DNA from: Paraburkholderia dilworthii
Lineage (GTDB): Bacteria; Pseudomonadota; Gammaproteobacteria; Burkholderiales; Burkholderiaceae
Assembly: GCF_000472525.1 (NCBI RefSeq)
Contig: NZ_AWZT01000003.1
Coordinates: 16,263-80,262, forward strand
Direction: 5' to 3'
DNA length: 64,000 bases
Shown: one piece after another, positions 8,835 through 19,292 of the stretch
Position numbering within the stretch: the first letter of the stretch is position 1
Layout: the number at the start of each line of letters is the position of its first letter
Notes under the pieces: model-generated
The model's input: only the letters and a program-made list of their open reading frames with translations
What the model was told of the DNA's origin: nothing
The model's database searches: none
Made by a program: the position numbers and the translations under genes

Positions 8835-8865
8835 AGGCGCACGGTGATCCGTGCGCCTTTTTTTT
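8835..8865 (+). terminator. Rho-independent terminator after dksA
   Basis: A perfect 10-bp stem, AGGCGCACGG (8835-8844) with CCGTGCGCCT (8849-8858), has a TGAT loop and runs into eight T residues. It isolates dksA from hslVU. Confidence 0.92.
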
Positions 8866-8940
8866 GCGCGCCGATCTGGCGCCAATCGCGGACCTCATCC
8901 CTGCTCGGACACGTTTTTTGTCTTATGCCATTTGCCGGCT

Positions 8941-8969
8941 CTTGATATGCCCGCGCAAGCCCTAAAATA
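8941..8969 (+). promoter_or_regulatory. Candidate heat-shock (sigma32-type) promoter for hslVU
   Basis: CTTGATA (8941-8947) and CCCTAAAATA (8960-8969) are separated by 12 nt and resemble the sigma32 pattern CTTGAAA-N13-CCCCATNT. hslVU is heat-shock controlled in related bacteria, so the match is plausible. The rest of 8866-9098 shows nothing else I can identify. Confidence 0.4.
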
Positions 8970-9098
8970 AACCGGACATGCGCTGTACGAGCGCGCCGAC
9001 CACGAGGGCTTCATGCGTCGCGCGCCGTCCGCTTCCAGGATTCATGCGGTGGCGCATCGCGCTGCCGCGTCCTACCCGCTTTGCAAAGAGGAACGCAT

Positions 9099-9635
9099 AT
9101 GGAGCAATTTCACGGCACGACGATCGTCTCCGTGCGCCGCGGCGACAAGGTCGCGCTCGGCGGCGACGGCCAGGTGACGCTCGGCAACATCGTCATGAAG
9201 GGCGGTGCGAAGAAGGTCCGGCGCATTTATAACGGCAAGGTGCTGGTCGGCTTCGCCGGCGGCACCGCGGATGCGTTTTCGCTCCTCGACCGGTTCGAAG
9301 CGAAGCTGGAAAAGCATCAGGGGAATCTCACGCGAGCCGCGGTTGAACTCGCGAAAGACTGGCGCACGGACCGCATGTTGCGTCGTCTCGAAGCCATGCT
9401 GATCGCGGCGGACGCAACCACCACGCTCGTCATCACCGGGAACGGCGACGTGCTCGATCCGGAAGGCGGCATTTGCGCGATCGGTTCGGGCGGCGCGTAT
9501 GCGCAAGCGGCAGCAAAGGCCCTCGCCGACAACACAGAACTCTCGCCTCGCGAAATCGTGGAGAAGTCGCTGGAGATTGCCGGCGACATGTGCATCTACA
9601 CGAACCATAACCGCGTCATCGAGACGATCGAGTAA
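9099..9635 (+). CDS. hslV: ATP-dependent protease subunit HslV (ClpQ)
   Basis: HslV is the proteasome-like peptidase of the HslUV (ClpYQ) complex, which degrades regulatory and damaged proteins in the cytosol. The 178-residue product has the N-terminal Thr nucleophile context [11 protein letters not shown], but the catalytic Thr is residue 7. The six residues before it (MEQFHG) must be removed, unlike E. coli HslV, where only Met precedes it. The ATG at 9099 has GAGGA upstream. hslU follows 9 bp downstream, so the two are co-transcribed. Confidence 0.96.
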   Translation: MEQFHGTTIVSVRRGDKVALGGDGQVTLGNIVMKGGAKKVRRIYNGKVLVGFAGGTADAFSLLDRFEAKLEKHQGNLTRAAVELAKDWRTDRMLRRLEAMLIAADATTTLVITGNGDVLDPEGGICAIGSGGAYAQAAAKALADNTELSPREIVEKSLEIAGDMCIYTNHNRVIETIE

Positions 9636-9644
9636 GGACCCACG

Positions 9645-10991
9645 ATGAGCACCATGACCCCCGCCGAGATCGTCTCGGAACTCGACAAACACATCATCGG
9701 CCAAGGCCGTGCGAAGAAAGCAGTTGCCGTGGCGTTGCGCAATCGCTGGCGCCGTCAGCAGGTCGAAGAACCGCTGCGCCAGGAAATCACGCCGAAAAAC
9801 ATTCTGATGATCGGGCCGACCGGCGTCGGCAAGACTGAAATCGCACGGCGTCTGGCCAAGCTCGCCGACGCGCCGTTCATCAAGATCGAAGCCACCAAAT
9901 TCACCGAAGTGGGCTACGTCGGCCGCGACGTGGACAGCATCGTGCGTGATCTGATCGAGATATCGGTCAAGCAGACTCGCGAATCGGAAATGCGCAAGGT
10001 GCGAACCAAGGCTGAAGATCAGGCCGAAGACCGCATTCTCGACATACTGCTGCCAAGCGCGCGTCCGGTCGGTTTCGGCTCCAGTTCAAGCACTGTTGAT
10101 ACCGCCGACGAAGGCGGCACCACACGTCAGACGTTCCGAAAGCGTCTGCGCGAAGGTTTGCTCGACGACAAGGAAATCGAACTCGACGTCGAACAGCCGC
10201 AAGTCGGCATGGACATCATGGGGCCGCCGGGCATGGAAGACATGACGGAGCAGATCCGCTCGATGTTCGCGAACATCGGCGGCGGCAAGAAAACGCGCCG
10301 CAAGATGAAGGTGAAGGAAGCGCTGAAGGTTCTCACCGACGAAGAAGCCGGCAAGATGCTGAACGACGAAGAGGTGAAAGCGAAGGCTGTGCAGAACGTC
10401 GAGCAGAACGGCATTGTGTTCCTCGACGAAATCGACAAGATCGCCTCGCGCGCCGAAGCCGGCGGCGGCGAAGTGTCCCGTCAAGGCGTGCAGCGCGATC
10501 TCTTGCCGCTCGTGGAAGGCACCACGATCAACACCAAATACGGCATGGTGAAGACGGATCACATCCTGTTCATTGCGAGCGGCGCGTTTCATCTGGCAAA
10601 GCCGAGTGATCTGATTCCGGAACTGCAGGGGCGCTTTCCGATCCGCGTCGAACTCGATTCACTGTCGGTGAACGACTTCGAATCGATCCTCGTGTCGACG
10701 GACGCGAGCCTCGTCAAGCAATACCAGGCATTGCTGGAAACGGAAGACGTGCATCTCGAATTCGCCGACGACGGCATTCGCCGTTTAGCCGAGATCGCTT
10801 ATTCGGTGAACGAAAAGACCGAGAATATCGGCGCACGCCGACTGTACACGGTCATCGAAAAGCTGCTTGAAGAAGTCTCGTTCTCTGCCGGCAACCACTC
10901 TGGCAAAAGCGTGCAGATCGACGCGGCGTATGTGGATCGCGCTCTGAACGAAGTAGCGGAAGACGAAGATCTCTCGCGTTACGTGCTGTGA
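9645..10991 (+). CDS. hslU: ATP-dependent protease ATPase subunit HslU (ClpY)
   Basis: HslU is the AAA+ unfoldase ring that feeds substrates to HslV. The 448-residue protein has Walker A GPTGVGKT (near 55-62), the ribosome-like GYVGRD pore loop (near 91), an intermediate I-domain (about 110-240), Walker [10 protein letters not shown] (near 260), and the C-terminal tail ending in Tyr-Val-Leu that activates HslV. An AAGGA site precedes the ATG. Together with hslV it forms a two-gene operon ended by the hairpin at 11015-11053. Confidence 0.97.
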   Translation: MSTMTPAEIVSELDKHIIGQGRAKKAVAVALRNRWRRQQVEEPLRQEITPKNILMIGPTGVGKTEIARRLAKLADAPFIKIEATKFTEVGYVGRDVDSIVRDLIEISVKQTRESEMRKVRTKAEDQAEDRILDILLPSARPVGFGSSSSTVDTADEGGTTRQTFRKRLREGLLDDKEIELDVEQPQVGMDIMGPPGMEDMTEQIRSMFANIGGGKKTRRKMKVKEALKVLTDEEAGKMLNDEEVKAKAVQNVEQNGIVFLDEIDKIASRAEAGGGEVSRQGVQRDLLPLVEGTTINTKYGMVKTDHILFIASGAFHLAKPSDLIPELQGRFPIRVELDSLSVNDFESILVSTDASLVKQYQALLETEDVHLEFADDGIRRLAEIAYSVNEKTENIGARRLYTVIEKLLEEVSFSAGNHSGKSVQIDAAYVDRALNEVAEDEDLSRYVL

Positions 10992-11014
10992 CGTAGAGCG
11001 CAAGCGAGCGCCAG

Positions 11015-11053
11015 AAAAAAACGGACTACCTCTTACAAGGCAGTCCGTTTTTT
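11015..11053. terminator. Bidirectional terminator between hslU and regA
   Basis: ACGGACT (11021-11027) pairs with AGTCCGT (11042-11048), flanked by an A-run on the left and a T-run on the right. It can therefore end both the hslVU transcript and the converging regB-regA transcript. Confidence 0.9.
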
Positions 11054-11091
11054 GTTTTCCACGATGCGTGGCGCTAAGGCCAAAGCCGCGC

Positions 11092-11634
11092 TTACTGCTT
11101 GACGGGGCGCTTCGCAAGCTTTCGCTGCAAAGTCCGGCGATGCATGTTCAACGCGCGCGCGGTGGCCGAAATATTGCCGCCGTGTTCGGCAAGCACACGT
11201 TGAATATGCTCCCACTCCAGACGCGCGACGGACAGCGGCGTGGGATGCTCGATCGCCTCTTCCGCCTGCAACGCACTCGCCTCGCTTTGCAGCGCCGACA
11301 GAATTGTCTCGACGTTGGCAGGCTTGGCCAGATAGTTGTCCGCGCCGTCTTTTACCGCTTGCACCGCGGTGGCGATGCTCGCATAGCCGGTCAGCACGAG
11401 CATGCGCGCGTCGGGTTGCAGGTCGCGCAACGGCGCGACGAGCGTGAGGCCGGAGTCATTGCCCAGATGCAGGTCTACCGTGATCTGGCTGAATTTCTGC
11501 TGGTTCGCGAGCTTGATCGCCTCGTCCGCGTTGTGAGCTTCGCTCACCGTATAGCCGCGCCGCGTCAGACCGCGTGCGAGGATGCCGGAGAACACCTCGT
11601 CGTCATCGATCACCAGAAAGTTCATTTCGCTCAT
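11092..11634 (-). CDS. regA: RegA/PrrA/ActR-type redox response regulator
   Basis: The 180-residue protein has a receiver domain with the phospho-acceptor Asp54 (in TVDLHLGND), conserved Thr/Lys positions, and a C-terminal Fis-type helix-turn-helix (about 148-172) closely like RegA. RegA/PrrA/RoxR regulators control respiratory, redox and carbon-fixation genes in response to quinone and redox state. It overlaps the sensor gene by 4 bp (ATGA), so the two are translationally coupled. The precise regulon in this organism is not evident. Confidence 0.9.
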   Translation of the reverse strand: MSEMNFLVIDDDEVFSGILARGLTRRGYTVSEAHNADEAIKLANQQKFSQITVDLHLGNDSGLTLVAPLRDLQPDARMLVLTGYASIATAVQAVKDGADNYLAKPANVETILSALQSEASALQAEEAIEHPTPLSVARLEWEHIQRVLAEHGGNISATARALNMHRRTLQRKLAKRPVKQ

Positions 11635-12941
11635 GCCTGTTTCTCCGTGTTGGATGGCGCGGCGCCTTGACGGTCCGTGCCGGAAATTTTTCGCTCAGTG
11701 AGCGGCAACCGTAAAACAGCGCGCGTGCCACGCGGGTTGATCATGCTGACATCGGTCAATTCAATCGATCCGTTGAGACGCGCCGCTGCCGAAAAGGCCA
11801 GATACAAGCCCACGCCATGGCCGCCCTGCGTGCTATCCACCGGCATCGCGCCTAGCGAGCCGCGCAGCGCTGCTGGGATGCCCGGGCCAGCGTCGCATAC
11901 TTCAAACTCGATCTGATTGCCGCGCGCCCCCAACGCACACAACAGCGTGACGTGATCGCGGCTCGCGCGCGCGGCGTTGTCGAGCAGGATCGTCAGGATC
12001 TGACTTACGGCAACCGTATCGTCGAGGCTGACATCCGCAGGCGGCGCGCCGATCCGCTCAAACTTCACATGCGGATGACGTAAGCGCCACTGCTCGGCAA
12101 ACGACTCTAGCCACTCGCCGACCGGCTGACGATTGGAGGTGGTCGTTGCTCGGCTGCGCAATCTGGCGAGCGCCGACGTGCACAAGCCCATCTGTTGTTC
12201 GAGCAATTCGAGATCGGCGCTGTACGGCGCCAGCCCTTTGTCGGTTCGCGCCGCATCGCGCAATTCTTCGGACAACATTGCAATTGTAGACAGAGGCGTG
12301 CCGATTTCGTGAGCGACCGTAGCGGCCTGGACGCCGAGCGCGACCGCGCGTTCGTCGTGAAGCAAGCGCTGCTGCGCGTCTCCGAGCGCTGCGTCACGTA
12401 GCCGCAGGGCACGCGACATGCGCGCGACGAACCATGCGATCAGCCCCACGCTCACCATGAAATTGACCCACATGCCGGCGCGGTAGTAGTCGAACAGGTT
12501 CGCGGGATTGTCAAGATTCAGCGGCACCGAATCGAAGCCGAGTACTGCGTAGCAAGCCACGGCGAATGCGGCGAGCCACGCCATCAGTTGCCACGGCAAC
12601 ACCGCCGCGGCAATGGCGAGCGATGGCAGGTACAGCGAAACAAAGGGATTCGTTGTGCCGCCGGACAGAAACAGCAACGCGGACAACGCGCCGAGATCGA
12701 CCCAGATCTGGCCGAACAGCTCCATGTTCGACTCGGGTCGCTGCTGGGCGACGCGCCACCATGTGAGCCCGTTGAAGATCACTTCGAGTGAGATGACGAG
12801 CAGCATGGCCGGCAACGGCAAATGCACGCCGATAAAGATCTGCACGAACGCGATTGTCAGTAACTGGCCGATGATCGCGAGGCTGCGCAGCCAGAAGAGA
12901 TGGCCCAGATTGACACGGCCCGTGTTGGTTATACGATGCAT
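11631..12941 (-). CDS. regB: RegB/PrrB/RoxS-type redox sensor histidine kinase
   Basis: This 436-residue membrane kinase has about six N-terminal transmembrane segments (residues 15-180). The GGTTNPF heptapeptide that binds ubiquinone in RegB is at 94-100. The H-box AHEIGTPL gives phospho-acceptor His211, and Cys254 sits where the redox-active cysteine of RegB lies in the dimerisation helix. A HATPase_c domain (VCDAGPGI, GGHGVGLYLA) completes the protein. It therefore keeps both known redox inputs. It is transcribed with regA and diverges from the TPR gene at 13073. Confidence 0.92.
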   Translation of the reverse strand: MHRITNTGRVNLGHLFWLRSLAIIGQLLTIAFVQIFIGVHLPLPAMLLVISLEVIFNGLTWWRVAQQRPESNMELFGQIWVDLGALSALLFLSGGTTNPFVSLYLPSLAIAAAVLPWQLMAWLAAFAVACYAVLGFDSVPLNLDNPANLFDYYRAGMWVNFMVSVGLIAWFVARMSRALRLRDAALGDAQQRLLHDERAVALGVQAATVAHEIGTPLSTIAMLSEELRDAARTDKGLAPYSADLELLEQQMGLCTSALARLRSRATTTSNRQPVGEWLESFAEQWRLRHPHVKFERIGAPPADVSLDDTVAVSQILTILLDNAARASRDHVTLLCALGARGNQIEFEVCDAGPGIPAALRGSLGAMPVDSTQGGHGVGLYLAFSAAARLNGSIELTDVSMINPRGTRAVLRLPLTERKISGTDRQGAAPSNTEKQA

Positions 12942-12984
12942 GACTTCACGTTCAGTTTACCCGTTCGGACTCGTCCGACTCATG

Positions 12985-13001
12985 TCGCCGCCATACGGCG
13001 A
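12985..13001. promoter_or_regulatory. Inverted repeat between regB and the TPR gene
   Basis: TCGCCG (12985-12990) and CGGCGA (12996-13001) form a perfect 6-bp inverted repeat with a 5-nt spacer in the 131-bp divergent region. GC-rich dyads are typical for RegA-type sites, so autoregulation is possible but unproven. Confidence 0.35.
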
Positions 13002-13072
13002 TACCATAGATGTTTTTCTGACAGCGCAGACAGGCAAGTCGATTATGCGCGGCCTTTCGGCGTCACTCATTC

Positions 13073-14716
13073 ATGGCCACTTCAGATATTGCGTCAGCTT
13101 TCCTTAGCTTCATGCGCCAGGCTGCCGCAGCCCGCGGGAACGGCGCGGCCGAAACCGAAGCTCAATCGCTGCGTGCCGCCGCCCAGCGCTATTCGCTCGA
13201 CAACGAGTCGCTCGCATCGGTGATCCAAAGCCTCGTTCAACAGCAACGTCACGACGACGCGATCGAACTGGCCGCCATTATTGCGCAACTCGACCACGGC
13301 AACGTGCACGCGCACTTTGCTCTCGGCTACGCGCTGCAGATGGCGCAACGGCATGGCGAGGCCGTCGCGCCGTATCGCCGCGCGCTGGAGCTTGACCCGA
13401 CGTTTCCATCGCTGCGCTGCAATCTCGCCGGCGCACTTGCGTTCACCGACGCAGAGGTGAATGAACAGATTGCGCTCCTGGAAGAAGCTGTGCGGCAGCG
13501 ACCCGACGATGGGAACGTCTGGATCAATCTCGCAAGCGCTTATCGCAGGAATCTCGATTTGCCGCGCGCGCTCGAAGCCGGGGCACGAGCCGTCGAGTAT
13601 GCGCCGCTCAGCCCGCTCGCCCACAACAACTATGCGCTGGCCCTGCGCGAAGCGCAACGCTGGGCCGAGGCGACGCAAGCCTCGCAAACCGCTTGCGCGC
13701 TGGCGCCCACTGACGCCAGCATGCGTTCCAATCTAGCGATGATGCAACTGATGAGCGGCGATTACGCTAACGGCTGGCTGTCGCATGAAGCGCGCTGGAA
13801 CGGCTCCTCGGAACTGCGCGGCAATCGACCCGTCATGCCCGCACCCACCTGGCGCGGCGAGCCGCTCGCCGGTAAAACCCTGCTAGTTTGGGGTGAGCAA
13901 GGCATGGGCGATCTCTTGCAGTTCAGCCGCTACATTCCAATGCTAGCCGATCATGTGCACCGCGGAGGCGGCCGTCTCGCATGGAATTCGTTTCCGCAGA
14001 TAGGAGTGTTGCTGTTGCGCAGCCTTGGCGGTCACGTCGATCACTACTCCGCGGGGGGCGGCGTCGAATCGCTGCCGCCATTCGACTTCGAGATTCCATT
14101 GCTGAGCCTGCCGCTGATCTTTGGCACGGGCGAGGCGACCATCCCCGCAACCACGCCCTACCTGCACGCAGACCCAGCTGCCGTGCAGCGCTGGCAGCAG
14201 CGGCTTGCGGGCGAGTCGAGGCTCAAGGTCGGGCTTACATGGACCGGCAGTCACGGACATCAACGCAATCCGTTCCGCCGCGTCGGATGGGAACGTTATG
14301 CGAAGCATTTTGGCGGCATGCGCAATGTGGCGTTTTATTCACTGCAACCGGGTGCGGCTGCCGACGTGAGCGCAGCCAACGCCGCCGGCCTGCCGCTCAC
14401 CGACTACACGGCCGAGTTCGCGACCTTCGACGACACCGCCGCCTTTGTCGGCGCGCTCGATCTCGTTATTACCGTTTGCACTTCGGCCGCGCATTTGAGC
14501 GGCGCGCTTGGACAGCGCACCTGGGTGCTGCTCGACGTGAATCCGCACTGGATCTGGCTGATCGATCGCCGCGACAGCCCGTGGTATCCGGGCGCGACGC
14601 TGTACCGGCAGCCGGCATTCGGCGAATGGGAGCCAGCGCTGCAAGCGGTGGCCCGCGATTTGGATGCGCTCACGGTCCGGCACTGTGCGGCCCCGTCAGG
14701 CAGAAACGCGATCTAA
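13073..14716 (+). CDS. TPR-repeat protein with C-terminal glycosyltransferase-like domain
   Basis: The 547-residue protein starts with several tetratricopeptide repeats (about residues 60-240; for example AHFALGYALQMAQRHGEA and NLAMMQLMSGDYANG). It continues into a domain resembling glycosyltransferase family 9/41-like proteins: the GEQGMGDLLQFSRY segment near 275, KVGLTWTGSHGH near 388, and a VCTSAAHLSGALG acceptor/donor loop near 468. Such fusions are common in Burkholderia, often near glycosylation or motility genes, but no such neighbours are present here. No signal peptide is seen. The substrate is unknown. It diverges from regB. Confidence 0.75.
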   Translation: MATSDIASAFLSFMRQAAAARGNGAAETEAQSLRAAAQRYSLDNESLASVIQSLVQQQRHDDAIELAAIIAQLDHGNVHAHFALGYALQMAQRHGEAVAPYRRALELDPTFPSLRCNLAGALAFTDAEVNEQIALLEEAVRQRPDDGNVWINLASAYRRNLDLPRALEAGARAVEYAPLSPLAHNNYALALREAQRWAEATQASQTACALAPTDASMRSNLAMMQLMSGDYANGWLSHEARWNGSSELRGNRPVMPAPTWRGEPLAGKTLLVWGEQGMGDLLQFSRYIPMLADHVHRGGGRLAWNSFPQIGVLLLRSLGGHVDHYSAGGGVESLPPFDFEIPLLSLPLIFGTGEATIPATTPYLHADPAAVQRWQQRLAGESRLKVGLTWTGSHGHQRNPFRRVGWERYAKHFGGMRNVAFYSLQPGAAADVSAANAAGLPLTDYTAEFATFDDTAAFVGALDLVITVCTSAAHLSGALGQRTWVLLDVNPHWIWLIDRRDSPWYPGATLYRQPAFGEWEPALQAVARDLDALTVRHCAAPSGRNAI

Positions 14717-16123
<1,407 letters not shown>

Positions 16124-16361
16124 TTGCTGTCTCGAACCCGGCACATGGGGCACGCCGAACAGGCTCGCCCTACGTGCCCTGTGTCAAGACTGCCGCAACG
16201 CATCGCGTCCACGGCAGATACGGCAAACGCGGCGCCTTCTCACGCGCCGCCACGGCGCGCGAGCCTGTTCTCTCCTTTCCCCGCACATCCGCCGCCCGCG
16301 CGCTGAACCGCTTGCGTTCGCCGCGTGCAGCGAATGCTCGCGCCTGAACGACTTCTTGACC

Positions 16362-17165
16362 ATGCGCACTCCAACTTCCCGACGCCGCCGCCCGCACATC
16401 GCAGGCGGCCGTCCGGTGTGGCTGTTCGATCTCGACAACACGCTGCACCACGCGTCGCACGCCATCTTCCCGGCGATCAATCAGGCGATGACGCAGTACA
16501 TCGTGGACGCGCTGCAAGTTGAGCTCGACGAAGCCAACCGTCTGCGCACCGGCTACACGCAGCGCTATGGGGCTGCTCTGCTGGGTCTGACGCGCCACCA
16601 TCCGCTCGACGCAAGCGACTTCCTGAAGGTCGTCCATACGTTCCCCGACCTGGGCTCGATGATCCGTCACGAGCGCGGAGTCGCGCGCCTCGTCGCGGCG
16701 CTGCCCGGCCGCAAGATCGTGCTGACCAACGCACCCGAAGCGTATGCGCGCGCGGTGCTGGCGCAACTGCGTATCGAACGTCTGTTCGAGCAGGTGATCG
16801 CCATCGAGCATATGCGCGACCGGCGCCGCTGGCGTGCGAAACCTGACCACGCGATGCTGCGCAAAGCCATGCGCGAGGCTCATGTCGCGCTGAAAGACGT
16901 GATCCTTGTCGAAGATACGCGCTCGCACCTGAAGAACTACCGGCGGCTCGGCATCCGCACCGTGTGGATCACCGGTCATCTGCCGCGTAAGCCGCACGCG
17001 GACGGCGTGCCCACACGGCTGCCGGGTACTGGCCGGCCGCACTATGTCGATCGCAGCATCCGTTCGTTAAAATCGCTACGACTGAGCACCCGCTCGGTTC
17101 GAGTGAAGCGCCAGCAGACGGGACGACAGCCATGCAGCCGATCGACAAGCCTGACGAAGCCGTAG
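16362..17165 (+). CDS. HAD-superfamily pyrimidine 5'-nucleotidase-like hydrolase
   Basis: The 267-residue protein has the HAD motifs in order: FDLDNTL (nucleophile Asp near 23), VLTNAP (motif II, Ser/Thr), a conserved KPD lysine, and VEDTRSHL (motif IV). The insertion helices after motif I match the SDT1/pyrimidine 5'-nucleotidase subfamily. It probably dephosphorylates nucleotides or a small phosphometabolite in the cytosol. The last 11 codons overlap slmA in another frame, indicating coupling. The extreme C-terminus is basic and not conserved-looking. Confidence 0.85.
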   Translation: MRTPTSRRRRPHIAGGRPVWLFDLDNTLHHASHAIFPAINQAMTQYIVDALQVELDEANRLRTGYTQRYGAALLGLTRHHPLDASDFLKVVHTFPDLGSMIRHERGVARLVAALPGRKIVLTNAPEAYARAVLAQLRIERLFEQVIAIEHMRDRRRWRAKPDHAMLRKAMREAHVALKDVILVEDTRSHLKNYRRLGIRTVWITGHLPRKPHADGVPTRLPGTGRPHYVDRSIRSLKSLRLSTRSVRVKRQQTGRQPCSRSTSLTKP

Positions 17166-17812
17166 CCGAACACGAACCCGCCGCGCCGGCTGCCCCGCGC
17201 GCGCAGCGCCTGAAACCGGGCGAGCGCCGCGTGCACATCCTTCAGACGCTCGCCGCCATGCTTGAAGCGCCGAAGAGCGAAAAAATCACCACGGCGGCGC
17301 TGGCGGCCCGGCTCGGTGTGTCGGAAGCCGCGCTCTATCGTCACTTTGCGAGCAAGGCGCAAATGTTCGAAGGACTAATCGAGTTCATCGAGCAAACGAT
17401 CTTCGGCCTCATCAACCAGATCGTCGACAAGGAGAACAGCGGTGTGCTGCAGGCGCGCGCAATCGCATTGATGCTGCTGAATTTCTCGGCGAAAAATCCC
17501 GGCATGACGCGCGTGCTGACATGCGAGGCGCTTGTCGGCGAGCATGAGCGGCTGACCATCCGCGTCAATCAGATGCTTGAGCGCGTCGAAGCTTCGCTGA
17601 AACAGTGTCTGCGACTAGCCGCAGTGAATGCCGATGCATCCGCGCAAGACACGCCATCGTCCGCGCCGGTCCCGGCGGACTACGATCCTGCCGTGAGGGC
17701 GAGCCTGCTGCTCAGCTATATCATCGGCCGCTGGCATCGGTTCGTTCGCAGCGGCTTTGTGCGAATGCCGACCGACGAAGCCGATTCGCAACTGCGCGTG
17801 ATCCTTCAATAG
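17132..17812 (+). CDS. slmA: Nucleoid occlusion factor SlmA
   Basis: SlmA is a TetR-family DNA-binding protein that binds scattered chromosomal sites and blocks FtsZ ring formation over the nucleoid. The 226-residue product has a Pro/Ala-rich N-terminal lead, then the helix-turn-helix TTAALAARLGVSEAALYRHF (residues about 51-70), followed by the all-helical dimer domain. It overlaps the upstream HAD gene by 34 bp, as expected for the argB-HAD-slmA cluster. A Pro/Ala-rich insertion (about 165-182) is unlike E. coli SlmA. Confidence 0.92.
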   Translation: MQPIDKPDEAVAEHEPAAPAAPRAQRLKPGERRVHILQTLAAMLEAPKSEKITTAALAARLGVSEAALYRHFASKAQMFEGLIEFIEQTIFGLINQIVDKENSGVLQARAIALMLLNFSAKNPGMTRVLTCEALVGEHERLTIRVNQMLERVEASLKQCLRLAAVNADASAQDTPSSAPVPADYDPAVRASLLLSYIIGRWHRFVRSGFVRMPTDEADSQLRVILQ

Positions 17813-17868
17813 TCCGCTGGAGAAGGCGTGCGGGCGGGCACTCGGACGCTGCCGCGGGGAATTTCCGC

Positions 17869-17874
17869 TATACT
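17869..17874 (+). promoter_or_regulatory. -10 element for the metX transcript
   Basis: TATACT at 17869-17874 lies about 110 nt upstream of the riboswitch-like element. No good -35 hexamer is seen at the expected distance, so this is a tentative promoter. Confidence 0.35.
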
Positions 17875-17984
17875 TTGCGCCTGACTGCGGGCCTGAATGT
17901 CCCCGGAAATAACTTCCAGGCTTCAGTTGCCGCACTTCAGAGCACGTCTGAATACGTGCGTGAATACAAGTTGTGAATGCCTAG

Positions 17985-18068
17985 TACGCGCCGATTTGCT
18001 GACTCGATTGCGGGCGCGCGAACCAGTGGAACATTTCCGCGGTTCACTATAAATGCGGCTAAAGAGGT
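17985..18068 (+). promoter_or_regulatory. SAM-II-like riboswitch aptamer upstream of metX
   Basis: The P1 stem is CGCGCC (17987-17992) with GGCGCG (18013-18018). Its loop begins GATTTG and ends GATTGCG, as in SAM-II loops. The 3' strand TAAATGCGGCTAAAGAGG (18050-18067) matches the conserved SAM-II tail with the GCTAAA core. Between them an extra 11-bp hairpin with one bulged A is inserted (18020-18045). SAM-II aptamers typically precede metX/metA genes. Downstream sequence (18073-18141) offers an expression platform. The match was made from memory, without a covariance search. Confidence 0.78.
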
Positions 18069-18072
18069 CGTC

Positions 18073-18146
18073 AGCCGCGCACAATCGTTCCCTCCGTGCT
18101 TGCCGACACCGTCTAGCCGCCCTGTCTTTGTCAAATGGCGGAATGA
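18073..18146 (+). promoter_or_regulatory. Putative expression platform of the metX riboswitch
   Basis: AGCCGC occurs twice, at 18073-18078 and 18115-18120. Each copy can pair perfectly with GCGGCT (18055-18060) inside the aptamer. The second copy lies in CCGCC (18117-18121), which can instead pair with GGCGG (18137-18141), the likely metX ribosome binding site just before the ATG at 18147. This gives mutually exclusive helices. Confidence 0.5.
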
Positions 18147-19292
18147 ATGGAATCGATCGGAATCGTCGCTCCACAAAAAATGCATTTCACCGAGCCGCTG
18201 CGTTTGCAGAACGGCAGCTCGCTGGCCGGCTACGACCTGATGGTCGAGACTTACGGCACGCTCAACGCCGCGCGCAGCAACGCGGTGCTCGTATGCCACG
18301 CGCTCAACGCGTCGCATCACGTCGCGGGCGTCTATGCGGACAATCCGAAGGACATCGGCTGGTGGGACAACATGGTCGGTCCCGGCAAGCCGCTCGACAC
18401 CAATAAGTTCTTCGTGATCGGCGTGAACAACCTGGGCTCGTGCTTCGGTTCGACAGGGCCCATGAGCATCGATCCGGCCACGGGCAATCCGTACGGCGCG
18501 GCGTTCCCGGTGGTCACGGTGGAAGACTGGGTCCACGCCCAGGCGCGCGTCGCTGATCAATTCGGCATCGAGCGCTTCGCCGCGGTCATGGGCGGCAGCC
18601 TCGGCGGCATGCAGGCGCTCGCGTGGAGCGTGATGTATCCGGAGCGGGTCGCGCATTGCATCGTCGTCGCGTCTACGCCCAAGCTGTCCGCGCAAAACAT
18701 CGCGTTCAACGAGGTGGCGCGCTCGGCGATTCTGTCGGACCCCGACTTTCACGGCGGCAACTACTACGCGCATAACGTAAAGCCGAGGCGCGGCTTGCGT
18801 GTCGCGCGGATGATCGGCCACATCACGTATTTGTCGGACGACGACATGGCCGAGAAATTCGGCCGCTCGCTGCGCCGCGCGGAAGGCGCGCTCGACGCTT
18901 ACAACTTCAACTTCGACGTCGAGTTCGAGGTGGAGTCGTATTTGCGCTACCAGGGCGACAAGTTCGCCGATTACTTCGATGCCAACACGTATCTGCTGAT
19001 CACGCGCGCGCTCGATTACTTCGATCCAGCGAAGGCCTTCGACGGCGATCTGACAGCGGCCGTTGCGCACACAACTGCGAAGTATCTGATTGCGAGCTTC
19101 ACAACCGACTGGCGTTTCGCACCGGCCCGCTCGCGCGAACTCGTGAAGGCGCTGCTCGATCACAAGCGCACCGTCACCTACGCGGAAATCGACGCGCCAC
19201 ATGGTCATGACGCCTTCCTGCTGGACGACGCGCGGTATCACAACCTGATGCGCGCCTACTACGAACGTATTGCAAACGAGGTGAACGCATGA
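18147..19292 (+). CDS. metX: Homoserine O-acyltransferase MetX (probably succinyl-specific)
   Basis: MetX activates homoserine for methionine synthesis by acylating its hydroxyl. The 381-residue alpha/beta-hydrolase has its nucleophile Ser151 in GGSLGGMQ and the Asp/His partners near the C-terminus (DAPHGHDAF). The residues [13 protein letters not shown] form the family's conserved loop. Burkholderia MetX enzymes are generally assigned to succinyl-CoA use; I cannot prove the acyl donor from sequence. metW overlaps the 3' end by 4 bp. Expression is probably controlled by the SAM-II-like leader just upstream. Confidence 0.93.
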   Translation: MESIGIVAPQKMHFTEPLRLQNGSSLAGYDLMVETYGTLNAARSNAVLVCHALNASHHVAGVYADNPKDIGWWDNMVGPGKPLDTNKFFVIGVNNLGSCFGSTGPMSIDPATGNPYGAAFPVVTVEDWVHAQARVADQFGIERFAAVMGGSLGGMQALAWSVMYPERVAHCIVVASTPKLSAQNIAFNEVARSAILSDPDFHGGNYYAHNVKPRRGLRVARMIGHITYLSDDDMAEKFGRSLRRAEGALDAYNFNFDVEFEVESYLRYQGDKFADYFDANTYLLITRALDYFDPAKAFDGDLTAAVAHTTAKYLIASFTTDWRFAPARSRELVKALLDHKRTVTYAEIDAPHGHDAFLLDDARYHNLMRAYYERIANEVNA

